Of a stretch of DNA of 64,000 bases, positions 25,701 to 36,345 are shown in pieces. Within the stretch, counting starts at the first letter, position 1. Every line of letters starts with the position of its first letter. The stretch spans positions 16,436,357 through 16,500,356 of the forward strand of contig JACBWW010000004.1 of the NCBI GenBank assembly GCA_020086605.1. The letters are read 5' to 3'. Below the pieces are notes generated by a model that was not told the origin of the DNA, did no database searches, and was given only the letters and a program-made list of their open reading frames with translations. The position numbers were made by a program, and so were the translations under genes. The DNA comes from Lanius collurio. Lineage: Eukaryota > Chordata > Aves > Passeriformes > Laniidae.

Positions 25701-27004
25701 ACAGACAAAGAGGGAAAATGTACCAGTATTCAATAGTATTTGTAATGGCATTGCCTCATACTTGTTAAGACCTGAAATTAACTTCCTATGACCAAAGCTG
25801 CCACACATATACTCATTACATTTTTCTAAAGTCTGTGATGGTACTGTCCCAAATTGTGCTCTGATAGCATCCTTCCATGATAAGTTTCAAAAATTACCTC
25901 CATGTTTTTTTAAAAATATTTTTCCCTCTTTTATAAATAAAAATATCTGCTTCTATAACTTTTCCATCCCATGACTGCAGAATAATTTAGAAACATAAGT
26001 GACTGAAGTCTCATAATCTTTTCTTACACCCAAGCAAACATCCTTCCTTAGAGACTGGGAAGTTGAGGTACGTGACATGACAGTGGGTCTCCTCTAGGTC
26101 GTATATATCTGCAATGGAACAAGATGAGAACCTTTTCTCCAACTTCACTCTTGTATTTTAAACATTCACCCATAGTGCTAATCATGCTCACTGGTACAAG
26201 ATACCTTTTTTTCTTCTCTGAAGTCACCTATTATCCTCAGATGATGGGGCTGACAGATGGAGAGAAACCGTTTTCCTATTCACAATGAATAGTGTCCTAT
26301 TCTGCTATTATGTTTATTTGCTTATAAACAAGATAAGATATCTTCTACTCTTTCATTCCTTTTGTTTACTTTTCCTTTCTACTAAACAAAAAACACCCAG
26401 GGACTATCTTCTCAGACTTTTTAAAAAATCAAATCATTTCCTCCATAAGTATTTGACAAGCCAAGTCACACCATGACTGATCTCAATATTAAAAAATAGC
26501 CTATTACACACAGCTCAGTGCTAGCCAAGACTAATACAAGTACATAAGTCAGTACACAAAGTTCTGTTAAAATCAGAAAGAAACACATTTTTTGCACCTA
26601 GGGAAACATTCTAGTGCATTTGCAAATCTTGGCCCAAATTTCTACATGGATGCTTAGGTGCCCAGCTTCCTTGGACCTCTTTGGGAGTTCCAACATGTGG
26701 TAGCAGTCAGATGGCACTTCTTTGTGGATATGAGGCTTACTTCTTCCTCCCTCTCCCTTGCAGCCAGGCAGAAAAGAGAAACTGATTTAGGCACAGGGTT
26801 AAGTGTAGTCACACACCAGAAAGAACACACAATCCCAACAAAACCTATTGCACACAGAGCTCCTCCCAGTCATAGAACAGCAACAGCCTATTTACCATTA
26901 CTCTCTGCACCAAGACTGAAAATGAACAATTTCACCACCTGTTGCCACAGATAATTTTAAAGCTATTGTCACAAAAGCACAAAAACAAAGGATCCTAAGT
27001 GGCT
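22760..27004. other. Non-coding sequence, no gene seen
   Basis: No supported gene or transposable element. A small CpG-containing patch with a perfect 14-bp palindrome lies at 23660-23780. Open frames of up to 124 codons (24001-24375) lack recognisable domains. Confidence 0.55.
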
Positions 27005-27160
27005 AGGAACAAGGAGGTCTGGATTGTGTCCCATGTCTCACTGCTACCCAAAAACACTTGCCTTGCCTTGTCACCTTGACTTCAACATCTCACTTTCAAC
27101 ATAAGGATAATGACATAACCTCTTTCCCTAGAAGTGGCACTCAAACTTTGAAATACTCTA
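27005..27160 (+). mobile_element. MIR-like ancient SINE remnant
   Basis: Several collinear blocks match the MIR consensus. AGGAGGTCTGGATTGTGTCCC corresponds to the GACCTGGGTTC...TCCC block and TCTCACTGCTAC to CTCTGCCACT. CACCTTG precedes CAACATCTC, and AAGGATAATGACATAACCTC corresponds to the GGATAATAATAGTACCTACCTC block. The copy is diverged and has small deletions in the Leu-rich centre. It lies directly upstream of a CR1 3' end, suggesting that the CR1 inserted next to or into the old SINE. Confidence 0.65.
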
Positions 27161-27202
27161 GTTTGTTACTGCTGACATAACATTATGGAAATTTGACACA
27201 AC

Positions 27203-27315
27203 ATTAAGGAAAGACTGGACATGGCACTCAGTCTATTTGACAAGGTGGTGTTCAGTCATATACTGGACTTAATCTCAGAGGTCTTTTCCAACCTAACTGA
27301 TTATGTGATTATGCT
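27203..27315 (+). mobile_element. CR1 LINE 3'-end fragment
   Basis: GGAAAGACTGGACATGGCACT, GACAAGGTGGTGTTCAGTCA and GAGGTCTTTTCCAACCTAA, ending with ATTATGTGATTATG, match the 3' end of a CR1 subfamily common in birds. It has the diverged 8-9-bp terminal repeats of the ATTCTGTG type. It is about 110 bp, severely 5'-truncated and non-coding. Confidence 0.85.
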
Positions 27316-27560
27316 ATCAGAGTGCAGCAAGGACAGGATGTACAGCTGTAACCGTCAAAAGTGACCATCACACCAGTTAGACCACCTTCTTTTTAGGTTT
27401 GACATAAGATATTTCAGGGCATAGCCACATAAAATACTGGAAAATTTTTTCACCACTAATACCACTGAATACTGCCACCCTGTCCTGTGATCAACACTTT
27501 GGCTCTAAAAGGTAACTAGAGCAGGGATTTAGTGATAGCATCGCTTGTTTGAGTGTGACA

Positions 27561-27590
27561 GGTTTGTTTACAACAGAAGTAGTTACTTAT
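27561..27590 (+). repeat. Copy 2 of a short dispersed repeat
   Basis: Direct-orientation match (26 of 30) to 10431-10460, including TTACAACAGAAGTAGTTACT. It lies about 250 bp downstream of the CR1 fragment and is not part of it. Confidence 0.4.
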
Positions 27591-30500
27591 TTAAATAAGG
27601 TATTTTCCTCCTACCACATAAAAGAGAATCAACCTGTAGCATCAGCACTGTCCCAGCCAGCAAATTAAAGCTCACTAAGTGGGCTAAAGATAGGATAACT
27701 GTGCTGTCCTAAGAGAGGCTGTGAGACAGCAGAACTCTACGCACTGCTAAGGGAGGGCAAGGACGAGGGCTGGAGAGAGAGGAACAGCTCTGTGTCCCCC
27801 TGACCCTTTCCAAGCTGACATGCTTGGTCACTGTCACAATAGGGATTATCCTCATTGTCATCCTCCTGCAGCATTAAGCTATTAATTGACAATGAAGTAG
27901 CTGTAAGTTGGAAAAGAGGTTCAGTCTGGGAAACATCACACAGTGTATATGGGGGAGCTTCTATGTCATCCACCAAAGCAAGCAACTCCCTAAGCTAAGC
28001 AAGGTGATTGCAGATAACAAGCATTCAGGATGCTCTCTGCATGCAGTTCTTCAAATGCATCTTGATTCAAGTACAGAGGCCATCAACCAACCCCTTGCAG
28101 GACATAAGCACCCTTCCTTCACATGGCAGGGATCCTAGAAATGAAGCAGTCACCCACCATCTCAGAGCAGCATCCCCACACAGTCCAGACACCCTGACAG
28201 TCCTGGAGTTTTCCCATCCCTGCTCCCCCACAGCCCAGCGCAGCCCGCACACCTCAGCTGACACAGCCAGTGCTCTCTCCAGGAACCTACCACTGTGCAG
28301 CACCCCATGCCCACTCCCTAGGGGCCAGTAACACCTTAGCCAAGGCAGCCCGAGCCAACCTCCCAATCCAACACGTCCCAACAGTAAAACAGACTTCACT
28401 TAAGACATCTGCTGCAGAAGGGAAATTTGAGGGCTCTATTACAACAGGGCATTCCTATGAACAACTCACATGTTCAGTTGATATTCTTTTCTTTTGGGCT
28501 TTTTTTATCTCCTCTCTGTACAAGACAGTTTCTTACAAACCTACTAACATTTCCTAAACAAATAGTACCAAGAGTTTCCAGTTCTCTTGTCTGCCTAGTG
28601 AAGCATCTCTATATATAATATATGCACGTTTAATAACTATTTTGAAAACTGCTCCAAAATTCATTGCTTCAAGACAGATCATGAAATTTGTGTCCCCCAT
28701 GTGCAAAACCTTGTGCAAAGACTGACTTAATCAGACTCACATTTCAGAATGCCAAATTGCCAAATTAGTAGGGCTACCTAATGCTAACTATAAATATTAG
28801 TTAGGAAACCATGTTCTGAGTTCCAAGTGTAGAATACATCTAAAATCATGGAGGTATCTCATTCTGTGAGCTTCTCTGAGTTTGTATCAAAGAAACAACT
28901 ATGTTTACACTCATACACACAGATATAAAAAATTTTAGTGTTGGATATATTGCCTCAACTTTTCATGCTAAGGCAAAACAATATCTTGAACTACTACAGA
29001 AAATAGGTCAACAACTGAACGAACCTCACACAAAGGACAGGTGTCCACAGCTAATATAATGCAGACCTTAAACAAATATTGTGAAAGGCTCTTTGTGTAG
29101 ATTTTGTATTGTAGTGTTTCTCTTTAAATTGTCTATAAGGCCAAGAGGGACAAATGGCAGGGTATATTTAAGAAGCATGATTTATTCTCCTTTTAATTTT
29201 TAATTTCCCAGCAAAAGTGACAGTGTTATTGCTAGAAACTCACTTGCTCAGGGGCATTTTTGTAGTCTCCAGCTTTGCATGAATTCTCCCTAGAGATCAC
29301 AAGTTCCCCTGACTCTCATCTAGTAAACATCTGACTAAACTGCCTATTAGACAATAATGCCCTCCAGCAAGAGGGGAAAACATGGCTCTGTTCCTCTGCA
29401 GCCTTCTCCCTCCACCCCCTCATTCCCTAACACAGTACAGACAAGATTGCAACAGTCGCCCATTTTGAGGGAAAAGGTGACATAGGGTGAAGCCTACTTA
29501 AATGAGAATTTCTATTTCCTGATGTTTTAAGCTAGTGTTTTCCCTTCCTCTCTGGCTAGCAAAGACAACCCAGACCACTGTTGTTTTAACCATTTAGCTC
29601 CCATAGCCCACCAGGCATTCTACAAACTGGCAAATTCAAAGCCCTCCGAAAGAGGGTGGAGACAACACAGCAGCAGACAAATATCAAATATGCCCCCAAA
29701 ACAAAGAAACCAGCCTTGCATTCCCAGCATTAAATGTTCTCTGGCAAACTCAGCCTCACACACAAAAAGGATTCCTGCTGGCCTCTCATCTGCCAGGGCT
29801 TATGTATCAGCACAAGAACCCAGCAGGAAAAGAGTCAGAAGGTCTCTCCCCATCTTTTACCCTCTTGCAAAAATAATAGTTCTCCAATGAACTGAATATT
29901 TTCAAGAGGAGGGAAAACCCTTGCAGAAGTGAGGACAACAGCGATGACTTTTCCACAGCTCTGTAGCTGTATGTGGGGGATTATCTGTCAGCAATTCAAG
30001 CATTTGCACCCCAAACCACACTTACCATCACCATTCCTGAGCAACCTGGTGTTGGGTGCCTTCCCTCCTTGTGCAGATATGCATTTTCCTTCACAGTCCT
30101 GAAGAGAACTGCTCCCCACCGAGAAGCCTCAAACAGAAAGCTTTAGAATTCATGATTTTTTTTTTTCTTCTCTGCCCTACCTTGCTGGAAACCATCCAGG
30201 ATCTACAGTGTTGGGGCTGAATTCTTCTCTCTAAAGTAACAGCAGGGAGGATAAAGGAGCAAGACCCACAAAAGTGAGCTCAGAATCTAGTCACTAGCTC
30301 TCTGTGCCCTGGATCAGCCAGGGACAAATGCTGCATGGAGAGTCACTTTGCTCAACGGAGAGAAAAGAGTGTGCTTCACGCAGCAGGAGCATCTCTGGCT
30401 GCTAGTCTCCAAAACAAACAGTACTGGGGATGAAAGAACTGTGCCCTTTACACTGCTCTTGCAGTACACATTTGCCATAATCTTCTCAACACACACTTCT

Positions 30501-32610
30501 ACTAAGTCCCACAAAAAGAAAAGCATTTAAGACATCTCAAACTCAACAAAGCAATATGCATATGCATTACAGTGCAGCAGTTTGGAACTGAACTGGCAGT
30601 GAAACAGACTGACTGGATCAGTTATTTAATATCTGATTTCAATTATTCTGCTATGCAAGGAGGTGAAGGTCACAGAACAATTTAGTGCCAGGGCTGCAGA
30701 TCACTCCCAGGTGACTGACAACCAAGCCCTCCTCCCCTCCAGCTCCAGCCTATCTTTGAACTACCAAAGAGCACAAGAGTTTCTTATCAGCAAATGACAG
30801 ATGCAAGTGGGACCCTGGGAAGGGAAAAAAAAATAATAGAAAAAAGGGTCCCCCAGGTTCTGGGGGTGATGAGAGGTTGCTGGGGATATCACTTTTCACT
30901 ATCTACTATTTTTATTTTTCATTAGATTACACAGACCAAATACACTTGGCTATTATGCAAAAAGGCACCAAGGGACCCAAAAAAGACAAATTAATTCCTG
31001 ATTTATGAACAGAAAATGCAATAACCATAAGGGGAAATCAGCATATTGCTCATGTACTAAATGATCATTTCATAGACAAAACTGGGAATAAATCCAAGAA
31101 TAAAGAATAAAAGCAGAAGGGCTGTGGTTGTAGTGTTGGGGGGTCTAATCTTCAAAGGAATATTATGGAGAGCACTATTAATTCATTCACCTAGAGGAAT
31201 AACAATAGCACTGGAAAAGAGAGTATTTTGATTCACTGTATAGTAGAGCTCACCCAGGCCAAAGGTGTCCATAATCTTAATATCAACAAGAATTGTGTAT
31301 GTATGTACACATACTTAAGCATGAGTATAGGCATGCATAATGTTTTGAACTTCCCATAGCATTTTCTGCTTCTCTAGTCCTCATCCTCTCACACCTCCAT
31401 CAGTGAATCAGAATCCTGTTTACAACCTTCTATTATTCCATGCTGGCTTCCATGTACAGATCTACTACAGGTCCCTACTCTGCAGTTCTACACCAAATGC
31501 TGAACTATGGCAAACTTAACTGTGATCTAACTAGACAGAATTAAGTGCCAGGTAAGATGCACAGGGATCTGGGAAAAGCACTGAGTTCTTACAGCTGTAG
31601 GGCTGAATGAGAAAGAACTCAGGGCTGAGGAAAGAGGAACTGCATCAGTCTGACCCGGGTCAGCCACAGAAAGGCTGTCACACGGTAAGAATATTGAACA
31701 GTACCAGTCCCAATACAGACCTCTAAGGGACACCACGTCTTACTGATCTGCTTTTGGACATCTAGATCTCCACTGCAACCCTTTGGATGCAGTCATCCAG
31801 TGAATAGTCCACCCATTAAATCCATATTTACTGCTTCAATCACTAAAAACCTTTTATAGCTGAAACAAGAAAAAAGGCAATTAAAATTAGTGCAAAGCCC
31901 TGATTTATATCTCATATTTGAAAATAATTTAGAACGGTCATAGCCTAGCAGGAAAGATTCATTTGGGCCACATCTGCAGTGATCTCACCTCCTTTTCTTT
32001 CTTAGAAAGATATTAAAACTACAGTGTTACATAGTATCAAGGGAAATCCACCTGTGTATCAACTCCACATCTGCTTTCTTCTCTCTAGGTCCTCTCAGTA
32101 GCCCTTAATCCCCCATCCTGGATCCATAACCTGTCCTCAGACCATAGCTCCAGCCATGCCGAATACAATTACTGTAATTGATGTGCTGCTTTTGTTAAAA
32201 CCACAGTATCAATAAATGGGAGTAAAACAAGCTGCTAGAGAAGATGCAGGAAATTTATTAGAATGAATGTATGCAGTGGCTGGCATAATAACTGTTGATG
32301 GCCAATTCATAAATCACAGCTGGATTCTTTGGGAGACTTGTAACTCCCAGGCGGCTTCTCTCATAAAATAACAACAGTATGAGGAAACAAATGACAGACT
32401 GCTGCTAAAGCCAGTGAAAAACCTTTGCTATGCCAGTCACAGCCTCAAAACCTAACAAAAATCCATTAGTCTAAGTTACCAGGCTCAGAATCAGCTAAAA
32501 AAACCACCAGGAAATGCCAGATAACAAGCTCTCTCACCTTCTTTTCCAGACAAACAGCCAGTCACATCGCAGACCTTCAACAACTCACACCTCTGACCTC
32601 TCAAGGTCTG

Positions 32611-32648
32611 AAGTTTTAAGAGAATCCCCAAGTTTTAAGAGAGTCCTG
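32611..32648. repeat. 19-bp tandem duplication
   Basis: AAGTTTTAAGAGAATCCCC is followed immediately by AAGTTTTAAGAGAGTCCTG (16 of 19 identical). A small replication-slippage duplication with no known function. Confidence 0.8.
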
Positions 32649-33686
32649 CAACTCAGAAAGTGATCCAGTACCTATCAAAGCTAACCCAGCCCTTCTGACA
32701 CACACAGTCCCTGCACAAAACCACACACCTAGCCAGCACACTAAGGCTACTGCACCAAACACAGCAACTCAGGGTGCTAAGTGAGTTATCACAGCACGTG
32801 GCAGACCCATGGTGCCATGCAGGCTGTGGCAAATGACCCAAAAGCACAGCCATGGGGCTAAGCAACCTGACCAGGCACATGTCATCCTGCTCTCAAGGTG
32901 GCAGGACCATCCAGAAGCAGGTCTTTATCTTCTCCTCCTGTGGTAACCATGCAGCCTGGCCAGCAGAGTCTTTACAATAGCTCAGAAGCAGAAATACCAC
33001 ACTGTTTTGGCTGCCCCATATTCTCCAGAGGGCACAATGGTCTTGTTATGGGCTTTGGTCGCAGCACACTCTAAAATGGAAATGGGGTGGTGATGCCCTG
33101 GTCCATTGCCTTTGGCTTTTGCAAATGACCTGGATGGGCAGGGTCTCCAATTACAAGTAAGGAGGCGGCCAGAAAGGGTCCTACAGATAAGAGCTCTTCC
33201 ATGTAAATTTATAATGGCAATGAACATGGTTTATTTTTATGATGATTTATTAACATGCTTATAAATGTATAGACTGTCCTGAGGCATCATTCCATAATAT
33301 TAGGGGTTAGTGCTGCTTGCAGCTAGAGTAGATAAATAGCACCTCCTATGCAACAGACTCAGGAGACCTTGTTATGCAGTTTATGCTTTAGGGCACTGCA
33401 CTGCTTTGGGACCAGGCCCTTGCACTGCAGCCTTACAACCTGTAGCTGCTATATCCCACTTCCAAGCCTTCTCCTCTCCCTAGGGCACTGCCAGAAATCT
33501 CTCTGGGCTTATGCTGCAGGTTGAGGCTCGTGGCCAAATCTCATTTGATTCTGTAGTCACAAGCCAGTCTCCTACCTGAGGGGTCCATCTCACACACTCC
33601 CAGTCTGACTGGCTGGCTCCACGAGGGCCATGAGAGTATTTCCAGCTGTGCAACACTGTTCATCATGCCACAAAATATTGGCTTAC

Positions 33687-33819
33687 CCAGCAAGACATGA
33701 ACTTGCTCAGCGCTGCCTGTTTCTCCAGCACGTGTTACAATAACACCACTCTTTTGGTACTTAAACGGCATCTTTAATTTAGGAACCTCAGAACACTTTT
33801 TAGCAGCATCATTATCCAT
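33687..33819 (-). CDS. Candidate protein-coding exon, unidentified
   Basis: Reading on the minus strand from ATG at 33819, 44 codons plus one base run to a splice-donor-like CTGG|GTAAGC. The peptide starts MDNDAAKKCSEVPKLKMPF and includes VIVTRAGETG. Codons follow a marked RNY pattern (GAT, AAT, GAT, GCT, GCT, GTT, ATT, GTA), unlike other frames in the window. The ATG has G at +4, and an in-frame TGA lies upstream. If the donor is not used, the frame stays open to 33541 (92 codons). I do not recognise the protein. It could be a 5' or alternative exon of a gene extending to lower coordinates, an old retrocopy fragment, or chance. No CpG island, acceptor-like pyrimidine tract or partner exon was found. 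Confidence 0.25.
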
Positions 33820-33832
33820 AGCTTTCCTTTCT

Positions 33833-33840
33833 TCACGTGA
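33833..33840. promoter_or_regulatory. TCACGTGA E-box upstream of the candidate exon
   Basis: A perfect 8-bp palindrome matching the USF/TFE/MITF class of E-box, 14 bp before the candidate ATG at 33819 on the minus strand. A role as a promoter element is inference. Such 8-mers also arise by chance about once per 64 kb. Confidence 0.3.
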
Positions 33841-34034
33841 GGAAATAATTCACATAAATCCAAAATAAAAGTACAAGTCACAAAATAGGAATGGGAGAAA
33901 TTTTCTTTAGTTGATCCACAGTCAGGATCTTTCTAGATTATCCTTCAGTATCTCTCACAGCCAAGAAGGATGCAGAGATCAAGGTGCATACTCTGAAAAT
34001 CTCACAGCACTTAAATACCATAAGCTTAATCCAG

Positions 34035-34118
34035 TTTTATAAACGTTTATCCGTGAAACTGAGGCACAAGTACTGGGAACTCACTTAGCTGAGGTCCTAC
34101 AACTATTTAATGTCATTG
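34035..34118 (-). mobile_element. MIR-like ancient SINE remnant
   Basis: The plus strand reads GAAACTGAGGCACAAG followed by ACTCACTTAGCTGAGGTCCT and ACAACTATTTAATGTCA. These are collinear with the reverse complement of the MIR core (GAAACTGAGGCACAGAG, then AGTGACTTGCCCAAGGTCAC and ACAGCTAGTAAGTGGCA). The first 14 bases match exactly and the rest at roughly 60%. This is an old, immobile SINE copy. Confidence 0.65.
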
Positions 34119-34913
34119 TATAGTTTGAAAACACCCTGAGAAAGATAATTAACACCATTGTTGCCTTTGCTGTAAAAAATAAAAATTCCAGTTAGCAATA
34201 AAAAGCTCAGGAACTAACTGCTGTAATTTTTGCTTAATAGATAAGCAATGAGACCATACATCCCAGCACATCCCTGATACAAGGGTCTTTTGTTATTTTG
34301 GTTTTTTTAAAAATAATATTTCTTCAGAGATCCAAGGTATGCAGGCCACTTTACCAAGAAATTTACCGTTTTCATTAAGGCAAGAGCAATAGGCAACAGT
34401 CACAACAGAAACACCACAAAATAGGACACAGTAAATAATGATGCATATATATTGACAGAAGAAAAAAGCGTTGATGCCACAGACTCCCTCCCAGGTGGTT
34501 AGTTCCTGACATTTGCATGTTGAGCACACAGTGTACACTCCTGACCCACAGCGTGTAAGTCTGGCCTAAAACCTGAGGCTGCAGAGGCAATGGCTACAGA
34601 TGCTGTGTGCCTCATACAGCCCCAAAGATGCAATGGGTACTCAGTCAATAATAAATATCTAATAGATGTGATCAGGCTTCAAAGTGCTCCATCTTTAAAA
34701 CCATGCCCATTTAACTTCAGCTCTAATCCCTCTGGTTTGTTTTTTTCTTTCCTTCCATGATGCTTGCTTTGATGTCAAAAGTGAAGGAATAAGGGCTTCC
34801 AGTACCCCTGTCATCAAGGTAATAGATGTGATAGAGTCAGGCTTACCACTGACTAGGTTATTGATTAAAATTTGTCAGAAGATGCTTTGGAAAGGCTGCA
34901 AGAGGCTTCAAAC

Positions 34914-34936
34914 GGGGTGAGGGGAGGGGAGGAGGG
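34914..34936 (+). other. Predicted G-quadruplex motif
   Basis: Four G runs on the plus strand: GGGG-TGA-GGGG-A-GGGG-AGGA-GGG, with loops of 3, 1 and 4. This satisfies the usual G3+N1-7 rule. No promoter or gene context is seen. Confidence 0.7.
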
Positions 34937-36319
34937 CAGGAAGAGAAAGTAAAATGTATTTCACTCCCAGAAGTGTATTTCAAATGACTGAAGGTCAATT
35001 ATCCCAGCAATTTACAGCCAGTCTCAATGATTTGGCTTGATTAGAGACTATAATACAATAGGGGAGTTCTCATAGCTCTATCTCCCCCCATCTTCCCTTC
35101 TTTAGCAGAAGGTTTGAACGTCAGAAACAGCAGAAAGCACAGGGCACCTATACTGTGGAATAAAGCATCAAACAATCATTTGTCCATGGATCTTGGCAAG
35201 TTCAGACTTAGAAAACATACGCTAACTAGAAAGCATTGCAGAATGGTTTAAAAGCTTCAAAGACTGGGTTGGTAACAAATCAGCAAATGGGATAGATGCT
35301 TTAATCATCCAAGATCATTTGATTGGTGAGGATTATCAGTTATTGGAGGAAGATACACAGAGATTTGGCAGTTGGAAAGCAGGTTTGTACAGAAAAATTG
35401 TTAATTTCACACAATCTGTTCTCTCACAATCTCTCTCACCTTCTGCACTGGCCTGACAGAGCCACGATGTTTGCTTTCCCCAGGCCATGCCTCCACTGCC
35501 AGAAAGCAGAGCTTTGTTGCTTTTTCATTGCCACCATGCTGTGCCACACACTCAGCCTGATACCATCTTAGCCACCAATAACTGGTCTTCTCCAAATTTT
35601 CCAACTGATCATTGTAACTACTCTCAAGGCAGGTAGTAACAGTGGGTAACGTGTTCTGGATGGGTAAAGCAAGTCTGCCGTGCTATTCTCAGCAGCAACC
35701 AGACACACTGAAGGATTGTGAGTTGGGATGTTATTTGTATCCAAGGTCACTCTAAGTGGGATGGTACCTTCCTGCTGCCCAACCAAAGCATTCTTACACA
35801 CCCAGGTCCACCTTAAAAGGCCAACACATGCCTACTGCTTTGTCTACTAATTACTGCAAAATGTGCATGCATAACGCCTTTTAAACTGATAGGATTCTAA
35901 ACCTGTTAGAAGACCCTCTGTCTGCCCCTGTGATAACAGGGTGATGAGTATTTTCTGTTCATTCTTTCATCTCATAGGTTATCAGCTGCTCACTTCACTG
36001 CTTCTCAGTGCAAACAAGAGCTATATAGTCTTTCTGACCCAGAGCACACCAATGTTTGATTTCAAATTGTTTCAAGCTTCTGTTCCCCCAAATGCACAAA
36101 GCTGTCTTCCTCCCACAGGGGAGCAGAAGGGTTAAAAGCCCATCCTCATTCTCCTTCATGGAGGCCATCCAGCCATGACCCCGGTTGAGTGGCAGACACA
36201 TAGGAAGTGGATTATCAATAACTCTTTTTTCTACTTTCTTTCACCCTCTCTCTATACAACGTCAATGAGCTGGAAAATGAAAGGAATAATGCAGGTTTAA
36301 GAGGCCAATAATTAGGTCA

Positions 36320-36345
36320 CAGCTGATCTCTGCTCAGATCAGCTG
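36320..36345. repeat. 10-bp perfect hairpin with a 6-base loop
   Basis: CAGCTGATCT and AGATCAGCTG are exact reverse complements separated by CTGCTC. The stem includes a CAGCTG E-box on each side. Too short for a microRNA precursor. Confidence 0.7.

Larger units (their letters stand above)
27317..33686. other. Non-coding sequence, no gene seen
   Basis: No supported gene. 27561-27590 is the second copy of a dispersed repeat. 32611-32648 is a small tandem duplication. Intervals 32150-32400 and 32990-33310 have balanced, complex composition with TAAT/ATTTAT motifs and could be conserved non-coding elements, but that cannot be judged from one sequence. Confidence 0.5.

Noticed and set aside
30040..30075. 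GAGCAACCTGGT followed by a GGTG...CCCT pattern, like CR1
   Set aside because: Twelve exact bases plus scattered matches; not enough to separate from chance.
32846..32905. TAAGCAACCTGACC and GGTGGCAGG resembling CR1
   Set aside because: Two short blocks with irregular spacing; possible but unsupported.
34660..34844. TAATAGATGTGAT plus CAGGCTT repeated 160 bp apart
   Set aside because: Short direct match with an internal 5-base difference; no extended homology.
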